Part shown: positions 15,127 to 23,588 of the stretch, piece after piece
How the letters are laid out: the number at the start of each line of letters is the position of its first letter
Position numbering within the stretch: the first letter of the stretch is position 1
Source: Kitasatospora azatica KCTC 9699
GTDB taxonomy: Bacteria > Actinomycetota > Actinomycetes > Streptomycetales > Streptomycetaceae
DNA: 64,000 bases
Direction of reading: 5' to 3'
Assembly (NCBI RefSeq): GCF_000744785.1
Contig: NZ_JQMO01000002.1
Coordinates: 124,001-188,000 of the forward strand
Made by a program: the position numbers and the translations under genes
The notes under the pieces: model-generated
What the model saw: the letters and a program-made list of their open reading frames with translations, nothing else
The model's database searches: none
What the model was told of the DNA's origin: nothing

Positions 15127-15274
15127 GACACACGCTCGCGGGCTCGCGCCGGACGACTGGCGCTGGTAGCCCTGCGGCAGGGGAAGTCACCCATCACTAC
15201 TCACCTCTGTTCCTGTGACCGGTTCATGGACCCGTCGGGTGCGACAGCTGGTGTCGCAGCCCGCGTCGGTGGTT

Positions 15275-15493
15275 CTACTCGGCTACCGCTGTGCTGTACG
15301 ACCACCGGTAGACAGGCATCGGCCCGCAGCCGATGTCGGCATACTCCTGAGAAAACTCAAAATGTTCGTACCTGTTCCCATGGGGGATCTTCACGCGTTC
15401 CGGAGGCCCGTCGGAGGGCACTTCCCAGATCTGCGGGAGATAGTCAGGGCCACCCCTGAGAAGTGCGAGCGTCGCTGGACGCACGATCATCAC
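15275..15493 (-). CDS. DUF5988-family small protein
   Basis: A 71-72 residue protein containing LRGGPDYLPQ, KIPHGNRYEHFE and a C-terminal VYRWSYSTAVAE. This matches the small actinobacterial family DUF5988 (an LRGGP opening, a GNRYEHFE middle and a tyrosine-rich end with AE). The function of the family is unknown. The gene lies 148 bp upstream of the ketosynthase on the same strand and may be the first gene of the PKS transcription unit. Start is GTG 15493 or ATG 15490, both behind GGGGGAG. Confidence 0.75.
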   Translation of the reverse strand: MMIVRPATLALLRGGPDYLPQIWEVPSDGPPERVKIPHGNRYEHFEFSQEYADIGCGPMPVYRWSYSTAVAE

Positions 15494-15800
15494 CTCCCCC
15501 CATCAGCCGACGGCGCAGGAGATTCCTCTGAGAGAACCTTCACCCACGCAAGGTAAAGGTATCCTGAAAATGACCGGAGGGAAGAGCGCGAGCAGGGTCT
15601 TGATGACATCATGCGAGGTGCTGTGAGGCGTACGAGTATTGCCGATCGGCGCGTACGGTCAATGGCACTGAATTGTGCGCCCCCATAGGCCCGGCAGCTG
15701 CAGCCCGATGATAGGTGGTATTCCCCAGTGGGAGCGGTCCGATTCCGCATATTTACCATGACCCTTGGCGCTCACTCGCCCCCGGGGCTCGTGCTGAAAA
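15494..15800. other. Probable promoter region of the PKS locus
   Basis: About 300 bp between the terminator of the upstream secreted-protein gene and the DUF5988 start. It is slightly less GC-rich than its surroundings and has no convincing coding frame. As the first open space upstream of four minus-strand genes it is the natural place for the PKS promoter; I could not assign -35/-10 boxes. Confidence 0.4.
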
Positions 15801-15844
15801 GACGGCGGCGTGCCCGACCACTATGGGTCGGGCACGCCGCCGTC
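15801..15844 (-). terminator. Rho-independent terminator of the secreted-protein gene
   Basis: A perfect 19-bp stem (15801-15819 with 15826-15844) closes a six-base loop. Read on the minus strand it is followed by TTTT, and it starts 16 bp after the stop of the 15860-16312 gene. It also insulates the PKS promoter region from upstream transcription. Confidence 0.88.
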
Positions 15845-15859
15845 AACTGTCGGGTGCGG

Positions 15860-16312
15860 TCAGTCCGTGCACGCGGAGACCAGCAGGCCCGGGGTGCCCG
15901 GGCCGACGGTCTGCGTCACGGGGCCCAGCGGGATGCTGATCGGTCCGCTGGTGGTGGTGCCGGAGAGCGACCCGCTGACCGTGACCGTCACGGGCTGGAG
16001 GCTGGAAACGCTGATCTCGACGCCGCTGCCGCCGTTGGGGCAGGAGGCCGGCAGCAGCAGGACCACCGGAAGCGGGCCGCTCGTCACGGTCGCGGTCGCG
16101 GCGAGCGTCACACTGGTCAGCGGCGGGGTCGTCACGCAGGTCGTGTCGATGCAGGCGGTGACCGGCACGTGGGGGACCGGCAGCGGTCCGACGGCCAGGC
16201 TCACCGAGTGCGAGTCGGCGAAGGCCGGCGTCGCCAACACGAGCGGGAGGACGCCGAGCGTCAGGGCCGCGGCCTGCAGAGCGGCTCGGCCGCCCAGTCG
16301 GGAGAACGTCAT
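15860..16312 (-). CDS. Small secreted Thr/Val-rich protein
   Basis: The 150-residue product has a Sec signal peptide (basic start, hydrophobic stretch LTLGVLPLVL, cleavage after ATPAFA). The mature part is about 115 residues of short beta-prone segments rich in Thr, Val, Ser and Pro, with four cysteines (ACIDTTC, PASC and VSAC) that could form two disulfides. I recognise no named domain. A good ribosome binding site (AAAGGA) precedes ATG 16312. The gene is monocistronic, closed by the terminator at 15801-15844. It may be an extracellular structural or adhesive protein. Confidence 0.75.
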   Translation of the reverse strand: MTFSRLGGRAALQAAALTLGVLPLVLATPAFADSHSVSLAVGPLPVPHVPVTACIDTTCVTTPPLTSVTLAATATVTSGPLPVVLLLPASCPNGGSGVEISVSSLQPVTVTVSGSLSGTTTSGPISIPLGPVTQTVGPGTPGLLVSACTD

Positions 16313-16925
16313 TTCTTTTCCTTTCGGCTTTTTGCATGACTCTGCGTGTCAGCGAGCGCTCAGACCGGCGAGTTGCACCCGTAGGTCACCGAGATTCGCG
16401 TATGCCACGGGCCGGAACCGCTTGCCAGAACCTCGCTTCACACGGATGACCCTGCCAGCGAAGGAGGTCCCAGAAAAGGGCTCAGTCAACCACGGCGGTG
16501 GCGCGATGGGCGAATTTAGGCGCGAACCACAATGCGCAGGGCCTCGCGCCGGCTCGCGCTCTGAAGTGCTCCCCGGAGGAGCCTGGGGAAAGTCAGAGCG
16601 TGCAGACTTTTCAATACTAGTAGAACCGCGTATTGAATTCACCAGGTCTGACCTGATGACGATTCGGCTGCAGCAGGATCAGCCTCGTGGTTGTGAGGAT
16701 GTACTCCGACCAGGGGTGACGCAGGCCGAACCCGAAGCGCCGATCCACGAGCGCTTCGGCCTCAATCTGATCTACGACATGAAAAAGCGGACCGCGACCG
16801 TGCGGTCACAGTCCGACGATTCCATGCACATATCAAAGCGTCCGAGGCCTGACGGGCACGAGGTCCAAGCATGGTCGCCGCAACCATCGCCGAACCCGTC
16901 CTCTACGACCCGAAGGGAGCCCGCC
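16313..16925. other. Intergenic stretch
   Basis: About 610 bp between divergent genes. It should contain the promoter of the secreted-protein gene at its left end. The frames that cross it are short and rich in Arg, Pro and Ser on every strand, so I call none of them. Confidence 0.35.
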
Positions 16926-17297
16926 GTGACGGTTGACCAGCTGCGGCACAGTCCGCTCGGACACCTCGCCGACACGTTCGAAGCCCGTGCCGTCACGGGC
17001 GAACGAGGCGCGCGACTGCGCGAGGTCCCGTTCCTCGTCCAGCTCAACCTCCGGCTCGACCCGGCCGATGCGGCCGCAGCGCGGGTCGGCAAGGCGCTCG
17101 GCGCGGCTCTGCCGACCCGAGCCGACACCGCCGTCCAAGCAGGCGACCTCCAGTTGCTGTGGCTGGGACCGGACGAGTGGCTCGTCGTCGGCCCCGACGG
17201 CTCGGGGCCGACGACCGAGCCGGTCCTGCGCGCGGCGCTTGGAGACGAGCCCGGATGTGCGTACTCGGCGTTCATGAGGTCCCAGAAGGACCGGTAG
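16926..17297 (+). pseudogene. soxG: soxG-like gene (sarcosine oxidase gamma subunit), 3'-truncated
   Basis: From GTG 16926 the frame reads like the gamma subunit of heterotetrameric sarcosine oxidase: LRHSPLGHLADTF, then VPFLVQLNLRLDP, then LQLLWLGPDEWLVVGPDG. About 113 codons match, after which the frame runs into unrelated sequence (CAYSAFMRSQKDR) and stops at 17297. The usual protein is about 200 residues, so the second half is missing. The alpha, beta and delta genes are not nearby. It is best seen as a stranded fragment. The sequence just after the break may belong to another minus-strand fragment. Confidence 0.72.
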
Positions 17298-17545
17298 CGG
17301 ACGGCCCCGGGCAGCCAGTGGGCCAGGTACCAGGCTTCCCACTCTCCGTCAGCGGTGCCGACGAGGGGGGTTGAGGAGGTAGACGTCAGTCGCATTTCCA
17401 ATGGTCACGCTGTACGCAGCCTGCATGTGAACCCCTCGGTCTAGTCACGTCCAAGTGGCCCCTTTGACCGCTGAACACCCTCCGTTCAGCTCGAATCACC
17501 AGTAGTGTCGTGCAGCCTGGTCGGTTCCGGTGGGGGTGCGTGGTG

Positions 17546-18034
17546 ATGGTCATTGAGATCGCCGTGGGGTACCTGTTTGCGTGGGCGGTGCGGAAGGCCC
17601 GGCGGGTGTCGGGCCGGACGTACGATGACATCGCCCGGGAAGTGGACGCTGGGATGGACCGGCTGCACGAGCTGGTCGAAGCGAAGCTGGGGCAGGACCG
17701 GGCACTGGAGCGGGCCCTTGAGGAGGCCACAGAGGGCCGTGACGAGCTCAGCGAGCGCACTCGGCTCCGACTGGTGCTTTCGCTGGAGGAGGCGGCTGAG
17801 CAAGATCCTGACTTCGCCACGATGCTGCGAGAGGCGATCGAGCAGGTTCAGCACCTGGCCGGCGAAGCCGGAGGCGGGTTTGGCGTCAGCGGTGGCGTCA
17901 TAACTACCGAGCAAGGGTCCGTGGCCACCGTTCGGACGGGGAACGTGGACCTGACTGGGAGCGAGTTCTTTCGCGATCCCGCCGTCGCGGGACCGCCGGG
18001 GCCTCCGTTCGGGGACGACGAGGAAGACGCCTGA
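17546..18034 (+). CDS. Membrane-anchored coiled-coil protein of a two-gene module
   Basis: The 162-residue protein begins with a hydrophobic segment (MVIEIAVGYLFAWAV) followed by basic residues, so the N-terminus is probably a membrane anchor. Residues 25-110 are highly charged and helical, with the phrase AGMDRLHELVEAKLGQD and many Glu/Arg, consistent with a coiled coil. The tail is Gly/Pro/Asp-rich. I recall similar proteins in Streptomyces genomes without a known function. The stop is five bases before the ATG of the multi-pass membrane gene, so the pair forms an operon. I prefer ATG 17546; the frame is open to 17510. Confidence 0.7.
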   Translation: MVIEIAVGYLFAWAVRKARRVSGRTYDDIAREVDAGMDRLHELVEAKLGQDRALERALEEATEGRDELSERTRLRLVLSLEEAAEQDPDFATMLREAIEQVQHLAGEAGGGFGVSGGVITTEQGSVATVRTGNVDLTGSEFFRDPAVAGPPGPPFGDDEEDA

Positions 18035-18039
18035 CGACG

Positions 18040-19083
18040 ATGGGTGACATCGCCAAAGGGGCATTCAGTGGTGCATGGTCCCTGCTGGTGGGCTGGATCT
18101 TGCCCACCGCAATCAACCTGGGAATCTTCTTCATCGTCGTCTGGCCCGGCTTGCGCACCACCACGTTCGTCACCAGCACCTGGCCCGCAGAGACCCCGAG
18201 CACCTCGCTGCTCCTGCTGACCGGCTCAGTACTGCTCGGGCTGGTGTTCTTCGCTCTGCGGACCCCGCTGTACCGGCTGCTAGAGGGCTACCTGCTATGG
18301 CCCGGCCGACTCGCGGCCTGGAGCTGCGCCCGCCATGTCCGAGCGAAGCAGATACTCAAGAAGCGGCGCAGCCTCATTCTCCTTGCGACCAGACAACGAA
18401 ACGCGGATCCGCTGACTGCCGCCGAGGTGGACAGGCTCAATGCGCTGCGCGACGACCCCCAGCTGCGCCGCTACCGCGCCGGGGATGGGCGGAGCAACAT
18501 GGTGCAGCGTGCATTGCTCGGAGAGCGCCTTCGCCGCTACCCCGCGGATGACGAGCAGATCACCCCCACGCGGCTGGGCAACGCGATCCGCCGATTCGAG
18601 GAGTACGGCCACAACCGCTTCCGGCTCGACAGCCAGATACTGTGGGAAGAACTGGTCGCCGTGGCACCGGAACCGGTACGACACCAAACGGAGACCGCTC
18701 GCACGAACGTCGACTTCTTTATCGCCCTCCTCTACGGGCACCTCCTCGTCGCGACAGCGGCGGCGGGGACGCTGGCCTCCGCCTCCGCGAACACGACACT
18801 GCTGCTCACCACGGGCTTGGTGCTTACGCTCCTCGCGCTGGTCTGGTATCGCTGCGCGATCGCTGCGACCGACAGCTGGGCGGCGGCGGTCCGCGCCCTC
18901 GTCAACGTCGGCCGCAAGCCACTCACTCAGTCGCTGGGGCTTGAATTGCCGGAAACGCTCGCGGACGAGCGCGACATGTGGACCAAAGTAACCCGACTGG
19001 CATTGCGCCCCTATGGGGCCGACTCCGATGCGCTCGATCTCTACCGCATCAAGTCTCGTGGCGGGACGAACACCGAAGGCTGA
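18040..19083 (+). CDS. Multi-pass membrane protein of a two-gene module
   Basis: A 347-residue protein. Hydrophobic segments lie at about 12-35, 56-76, 228-250 and 255-280, separated by a large basic cytosolic-type region (about 85-225) containing RRYPADDEQITPTRLGNAIR and FEEYGHNRFRLDSQILWEEL. The C-terminal 65 residues are again soluble. The architecture, two hydrophobic hairpins around a soluble domain, suggests a sensor, channel-like or effector protein, but no family name can be assigned. It starts five bases after the coiled-coil gene. No transposon marks touch the pair. Confidence 0.72.
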   Translation: MGDIAKGAFSGAWSLLVGWILPTAINLGIFFIVVWPGLRTTTFVTSTWPAETPSTSLLLLTGSVLLGLVFFALRTPLYRLLEGYLLWPGRLAAWSCARHVRAKQILKKRRSLILLATRQRNADPLTAAEVDRLNALRDDPQLRRYRAGDGRSNMVQRALLGERLRRYPADDEQITPTRLGNAIRRFEEYGHNRFRLDSQILWEELVAVAPEPVRHQTETARTNVDFFIALLYGHLLVATAAAGTLASASANTTLLLTTGLVLTLLALVWYRCAIAATDSWAAAVRALVNVGRKPLTQSLGLELPETLADERDMWTKVTRLALRPYGADSDALDLYRIKSRGGTNTEG

Positions 19084-19300
19084 TCAGTACGGGTGCCCAC
19101 GCTTGCTGGGTCGACCACGAGGTCCCCCAGCGAAGCCGATGTTCTGCAGCTGACCGTAGCCGCAACCAGCCTCCCCTACCGCGACGTTGGCGACTTTGGA
19201 CATGCCGGACCCTGGCGAGCCCGCAGTTGCGACTGCCAGCGACCAGGTCAGGCCTGGTGCGGCGTCACGTGTTCAGGTGTCAGGTCGCCTCTGGGTGTCG

Positions 19301-19440
19301 ATGAGCAATGAGTGCGTCGAAGTCCGTGAGACGACAACCTGATCGAACTCCGCGAGTCCGACGAAGGTGACACCATCCTCCGCACCAGCCCCTCCGCCCT
19401 CTCTTCCCTCCTTTACGGCGTCAAGGCCGGCGAATTCGAC
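19301..19440 (+). pseudogene. DUF397 gene remnant with frameshift
   Basis: ATG 19301 opens with MSNECVEVRE, the CVEV motif of DUF397 proteins, then runs into a stop at 19342. The neighbouring frame continues the family text: NLIELRESDEGDTILRTSP and then LLYGVKAGEFDHHA, the usual C-terminus. DUF397 proteins normally sit beside a partner XRE-type regulator; none is present here. The gene appears broken by a small indel near 19330. Its function would have been in a regulator/partner pair. Confidence 0.6.
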
Positions 19441-20128
19441 CACCACGCCTGGCCAACCGGGCCGCCGGAGCAGGAAGTCGACCCCGCCGACTTCCTGCTC
19501 CCCCTCCTCGATGCTGACCATCATGAAGATCGCTGCGGCCCAACTGTCCCGCGTCTCCGCCGACCAGGGCACCCGTGTCGCGCTGGAGGTACAGCAGTTG
19601 CCGTTGCCGTTGCCGATGCACACGGATGAGCCGGTGACGATCATCGCCCGCCGTCCGAGTTTTCCCTCCCCCACCAACCTCGGGAATCTCTTCACCCGTC
19701 AGATCGGCACTTGCCCCGGCACCTTCCGCCATATCCGCCAGGGCCAGTAGCGGTTCCGTCAGGGCCAAGTGGCTGGCGCGGCCGATGCTATTCGAAAGCG
19801 GTTCGACAGTCGTTCGGAAGCGATTCGACAGTCGGCAGGTGAAAGAACTGAGTCCTGCTGCGCAGAGCCTTGCTGTGCAGAGGCCCCGTCATTATTACTG
19901 TCCACAGACGCAAGCGCTTCAACCCTTCGCACCTGCGTCTGGCGAGCCCGGTGCTTGCAAGTAAGGGGACCGGGCACCGTTCCCGCAGTTGTTGAGCACA
20001 CCACCTCGGACGGGGCTGAGCCGCGCCGTCCCGAACCCGGACTCGCCGGCCAGCGACACCTCGCTGCGCCGGCTCCCGCCACCAGACCGGGGAGTCCGGA
20101 ACAACGCATCGCCGTCCTTGGAGGACAC
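19441..20128. other. Upstream region of the GH12-like gene
   Basis: Nearly 690 bp without a recognisable gene. It contains the two 22-bp repeats at 19791-19834. Around 19912-19919 there is the short palindrome AAGCGCTT inside CGCAAGCGCTTCAAC, reminiscent of LacI-family operators that govern glycoside hydrolase genes in Streptomyces. That resemblance is weak. Confidence 0.4.
19791..19834. repeat. Two tandem 22-bp repeats upstream of the GH12-like gene
   Basis: Units 19791-19812 and 19813-19834 agree at 20 of 22 positions and share the ending TTCGACAGTCG. They lie about 300 bp upstream of the secreted hydrolase start and could be a pair of regulator sites. Confidence 0.6.
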
Positions 20129-20893
20129 ATGAGATGGCACACCCGTAAATCCATCACCAGAAAGTCGGCCGGGTTCGGTCGGCTGGCCCTGATCGTCGCC
20201 GTGATCGCCGGGTTCCTGAGCCTCGCGTCTCCGGCGCAGGCCCAGGTGTCCTCCACCTGTGACCGGGGGGGTCAGTACACCCAGGGCAGTTGGACGATCT
20301 ACAACAACATCTGGGGCCAGAACGCCGGCTGGCAGTGCCAGACCGTCAACAGCATCAAGTCCTGGTACGTCGACGGCAGCCAATCCGGCGGCGGGATCAA
20401 GTCCTACCCGAACACCTCGGTCCGCCCCCAGACCCCGCTGTCGCAGTTGAACTCGGCGGGCTTCTGGTACAACACGTCGTCGGCTCCCGTCTCCGGCAGT
20501 GACTGGTGGGACTGGACGAGCGACTTCTGGTCGACCGGCAATCAGGACGAGATCATGGTCTTCACCAGCTGGTACCCGACTGCGGGTGGCTGGGGCAAGC
20601 AGATCGCGTCCAACGTGACCATCGGCGGCATCCTGTACGCCTCGATCTGGCAGGCCAATCCCGGCTGGAACGTCCTGCAGCTCATCCCCGCCCAGCAGAC
20701 CAACACCGGCAGCATCGACGCCTCAGCGGTCTGGCGATGGGCCGCGTCGTGGAACCTCCTGCGCAACACCAACTTCGACACGATGCAGTTCGGCATCGAG
20801 ATCACCTCGACCAGCGGCGTGCAGAAGCGGTACTCGCTGAACGCCTACAGCGCCTGGTGGAACAACACCTCCGGCGGCGGATCAAACATCTAG
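20129..20893 (+). CDS. Secreted GH12-like glycoside hydrolase (endoglucanase/xyloglucanase type)
   Basis: The 254-residue protein has a signal peptide of about 36 residues ending ASPAQA. The mature part reads like family GH12: an early Asn/Trp-rich strand (WTIYNNIWGQNAGWQCQ), the pattern SWYVDGSQSGGG, the strand DEIMVFTSW carrying a likely nucleophile Glu, and QFGIEITSTSG carrying the likely acid/base Glu near the C-terminus. GH12 enzymes cut beta-1,4-glucans such as cellulose or xyloglucan outside the cell. No carbohydrate-binding domain is attached. ATG 20129 follows GGAGGA. A strong stem-loop follows the stop by 70 bp, so the gene is monocistronic. Confidence 0.78.
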   Translation: MRWHTRKSITRKSAGFGRLALIVAVIAGFLSLASPAQAQVSSTCDRGGQYTQGSWTIYNNIWGQNAGWQCQTVNSIKSWYVDGSQSGGGIKSYPNTSVRPQTPLSQLNSAGFWYNTSSAPVSGSDWWDWTSDFWSTGNQDEIMVFTSWYPTAGGWGKQIASNVTIGGILYASIWQANPGWNVLQLIPAQQTNTGSIDASAVWRWAASWNLLRNTNFDTMQFGIEITSTSGVQKRYSLNAYSAWWNNTSGGGSNI

Positions 20894-20963
20894 CCGCAAA
20901 ACGCGCGACACGACGGTGCACTCCGTCCGCGCAGAGGGACGAACGCCGGAGCGATTCCCCAAC

Positions 20964-21014
20964 GCATACCTTTCCGCCGGGCCTCGAACGACAGGTTCCG
21001 GCGGAAGGGTATGC
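20964..21014 (+). terminator. Stem-loop terminator after the GH12-like gene
   Basis: Arms 20964-20980 and 20998-21014 pair over 17 bp with one G-U pair around a 17-base loop. It lies 70 bp after the stop. There is no U-tract, as is common for Streptomyces terminators. Confidence 0.7.
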
Positions 21015-21045
21015 GGAGTCCTCGAATCCAGGCGGGGAATGCCCC

Positions 21046-21083
21046 GTGGTGCCTTCCGTTTCCTGTGGTGCCTTCCGTTTCCT
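21046..21083. repeat. Perfect tandem duplication, 2 x 19 bp
   Basis: The 19 bp starting GTGGTGCCTTCCGTTTCCT occur twice head to tail (21046-21064 and 21065-21083) without a mismatch. The duplication lies in non-coding sequence and its perfection suggests a recent slippage event. Confidence 0.85.
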
Positions 21084-21239
21084 GGTGGCCCGGTCCGGCC
21101 GCGTACGCCGGCGCCGCGTACGCCAGCGGAGGTGCGATTGCCTGGGCGTCAGCTCCGTCACCGACCCACAGGCTCGATCAGCGACCCGCTTCGACACCAT
21201 CGGTCCGCCACAGAGGAGGTCATCGAACCGCAGCGCCGC

Positions 21240-21800
21240 CCTGCCTGCCGCCTCTGCATGGCCCGGCGGCACGTCCACGGGCTCGTCGTCCGCAGCACCC
21301 CGCACCACGAAGGTGTCTGCCACCGGCACAGCCGCTGGCTCCTCGGAGCAGAGCAACACGATCTGACGCTGCTGCCCGAGGTTCTGCGGGCCAACCTCCA
21401 GCATCACCGGATCGTCCGCCGGGGCGCCCATCCCTCCACCGAGCTGGCCTTCACCGAGCTGGCCTCCACCGACGCCCGCGACTGCCTGACCAGATGGTTC
21501 ACCGGTGAGCAGAGCGGAGAGCCTCTTCGGCAGAGGTGGAACCGCCGACTCGAGGTGCTGGGCGAGGACCCGTTCGGTGATCCCCAGCGTCCCTCCGAGC
21601 CCCGACTCGAAGTGGCCGCCTACCCCGAAGTCATCGTGCTCACCGGCCTGTTCACCTCCCCGCACCGGCGCGACCACCCCCAACTGCCTGCGGAGGCAGC
21701 ACGCCGTTTCGGCGTTGCTCAGACCCAGCTCGGGCCGGGACCGCTCCGAAAACTGCCACCTTCACTGCGAATCCTGGAGCAGGGCGTCTCACCACCCTGA
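21240..21800 (+). pseudogene. Remnant of a zinc-binding DNA-associated protein (TniQ-like at best)
   Basis: The frame carries a Cys/His-rich stretch (CRLCMARR, then HHEGVCHRHSRWLLG) like the zinc finger of TniQ-type and related proteins. It goes on through RQRWNRRLEVLGEDPF and YPEVIVLTGLFTSPHRRDH to a stop at 21800. There is no credible start. Part of this gene (21519-21686) is repeated at 24103-24211 on the other side of the MFS cassette. The family assignment is tentative; the repetition is certain. Confidence 0.45.
21519..21686 (+). repeat. Direct repeat, left copy, flanking the MarR-MFS cassette
   Basis: This segment recurs at 24103-24211 with only a few substitutions. The left copy contains an extra 57-bp block lying between two copies of CCGACTCGA; the right copy has one CCGACTCGA and no block. 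The two copies enclose the DUF1330, MFS and MarR genes. Confidence 0.88.
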
Positions 21801-21828
21801 CTCCAGTGAAGATCCGACTGGACCTCGG

Positions 21829-22122
21829 TCAGTCGATGCCTTCGACGATGCGGAAGTCGCGCTCGACGGCGTCGGAAAGGACGAGCAGCGCCTCCTGGTA
21901 GGCCGCACTCTCGCGCGCCGCGACGGCCTGCTCGAAGCTGTCGAACTCGATCAGGACGGTGCGCTCGGCGATTCCGGCGTCATGCGCCACGACCCCACCG
22001 CCACGGACGAGGACCCGACCGCCCCCGGCCTTGACGGCCGGCGCGGCCAGCTTGTTGTAAGCAGCCAGCTTCTCAGGGTCTGAAATGGTGCGGTAGACGC
22101 TGACCCAGTAGCCCTTGGGCAT
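21829..22122 (-). CDS. DUF1330-family protein
   Basis: The 97-residue protein is a ferredoxin-like-fold DUF1330 member: MPKGYWVSVYRTISDPEKLA at the start, GGRVLVRGGG in the middle and a closing FRIVEGID. Members are small cytosolic proteins, often near oxidoreductases or transporters, with no settled reaction. ATG 22122 has GGAGG five bases upstream. It lies 32 bp after the MFS stop on the same strand and is the third gene of the MarR-MFS-DUF1330 unit, so it is probably induced with the exporter. Confidence 0.87.
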   Translation of the reverse strand: MPKGYWVSVYRTISDPEKLAAYNKLAAPAVKAGGGRVLVRGGGVVAHDAGIAERTVLIEFDSFEQAVAARESAAYQEALLVLSDAVERDFRIVEGID

Positions 22123-22154
22123 GGAACCTCCAGTGTTGGGATGGTGCATCTGAC

Positions 22155-23588
22155 TTACGGGTTGGTCTCGGACGAGCGCCGGCGGGCCAGAGCGAGGCTT
22201 GTCAGCGTCGTGATCGCCATGGCGCCGATGCCGACCAGCGCCGCGGTGGTGTAGGCGCTGTCGTCGGGGAAGAGGTGGCCGGGGCCGGTGCCCGCGGCGA
22301 GGATCAGGCCGCCGATGGCGCTGCCCAAGGAGTACCCGACGCTGCGGACGACGTAGTTGAAGCTCATGGCGCTCGACGTCTCGCTCTTGGGGGTGGCGGC
22401 CAGGATGACGCCGGGCATCGCGGCCGAGAAGCCGCCGACGCCGAAGCCGAGCACGCCCATCGCCGCGAACAGTTCGGCCAGGTCCGACCGGGCCGCCGCG
22501 AACAGGGCGAACCCGCCGCCGACCACGACGGCGCTGCCGGCCAGCAGCAGGGGGTCGGCGATCCGCGTCCGGAGCCGCGGCGTGAGCTTGCCGGCGACGA
22601 ACCCCAGCACCGAGAACGGGATGAGGACCAGCCCGGCGACGAAGGTCGTCAGCCCGAAGCCGTAGCCGGCGCCGTGCGGCGTCTGCGCGTACCGGGTGAT
22701 GAGCGTGAGCAGGAGGTACATGCCGATCCCGCCGACGAACATGGCGAGGTTCGCCCCGGCGACCGCCGGGTGCCGCACCGCCCGCACATCGACCAGGGGC
22801 GTCGTGCTGCGCAGCTCGATGACGGCCCAGACGCAGAGCAGCGCCACAGCGACGACGGCGAGGCCCGCCGCCACGGCGAGGTGCCGGCTCCACAGATTCC
22901 GTTCGCCGGCGAGGAACAGCACCAGGAGCAGCGCAGCGGCCAGGACGACCGCGCCTGCCACGTCCACGTGGGCGGAGCGGCCTTCGGGGGGTTCGGGCAT
23001 GGAGCGCCACGCGGTCAGGAGGGCGGCGGCGGTGACGACCAGGCCGAGGCCGTAGGCGGCCCGTACCCCGCCGAGCTCGGCGAGCAGTGCGGCCAGCGGG
23101 TAGCCGACGCCGGCCCCGATGATCGAGACCACCGAGATCAGGGCGATCACGGCCGCGCTGCGCTCCTCGGGGAGGTGGTCCCGGGCCACGCCCATCATCA
23201 GCGCCGTCAGCCCGAGCCCGACGCCCTGGGCCGCCCTGCCGGCCAGCAGCCACGCGAAGGGCAGCGGCAGCACGGTGAGCGCACTGCCGGCGACGACGAC
23301 CGCCAGGGTGGCGAGGATCGTGGCCCGCCGGTGCGGGCCGGCTCCGAGCCGGCCCAGGACCGGCGTGGCGATGGCGCCGCTGAGCAGCGCGACGGTCAGC
23401 GTCCACTGCGCGCTGCCGAGCGAGACGTGGAACGAGGTCGCCACGCTGGTGATGAGCGGCGCCCCGAGGCTGGCGACCGCCGCCACGACCAGAGCGATGA
23501 ACATCAGGGCGGGGACCAGCAGCCGCGCCTCGGAACGCGCCACCGGGAACGCCTTCACCACGACCCCGCCGACCGGCTGCCCGGTCAC
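22155..23588 (-). CDS. MFS drug-efflux-type transporter
   Basis: A 477-residue major facilitator with about 14 hydrophobic segments, typical of the DHA2-like group. The first helices (LMFIALVVAAVASLGAPLI) are followed by LLAGRAAQGVGLGL, resembling the conserved motif C region of antiporters. It probably exports a hydrophobic drug or metabolite by proton exchange. GTG 23588 overlaps the MarR stop by four bases (GTGA), so the two are translationally coupled. The MarR repressor is encoded first, as in self-regulated efflux units. Confidence 0.88.
   Translation of the reverse strand: MTGQPVGGVVVKAFPVARSEARLLVPALMFIALVVAAVASLGAPLITSVATSFHVSLGSAQWTLTVALLSGAIATPVLGRLGAGPHRRATILATLAVVVAGSALTVLPLPFAWLLAGRAAQGVGLGLTALMMGVARDHLPEERSAAVIALISVVSIIGAGVGYPLAALLAELGGVRAAYGLGLVVTAAALLTAWRSMPEPPEGRSAHVDVAGAVVLAAALLLVLFLAGERNLWSRHLAVAAGLAVVAVALLCVWAVIELRSTTPLVDVRAVRHPAVAGANLAMFVGGIGMYLLLTLITRYAQTPHGAGYGFGLTTFVAGLVLIPFSVLGFVAGKLTPRLRTRIADPLLLAGSAVVVGGGFALFAAARSDLAELFAAMGVLGFGVGGFSAAMPGVILAATPKSETSSAMSFNYVVRSVGYSLGSAIGGLILAAGTGPGHLFPDDSAYTTAALVGIGAMAITTLTSLALARRRSSETNP

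Noticed and set aside
15490..15759. Minus-strand frame of 89 codons upstream of the DUF5988 gene.
   Set aside because: Ser/Arg-rich without family pattern; lies in the expected promoter region.
16349..16642. Minus-strand frame of 97 codons.
   Set aside because: No homology pattern, no ribosome binding site, typical GC shadow.
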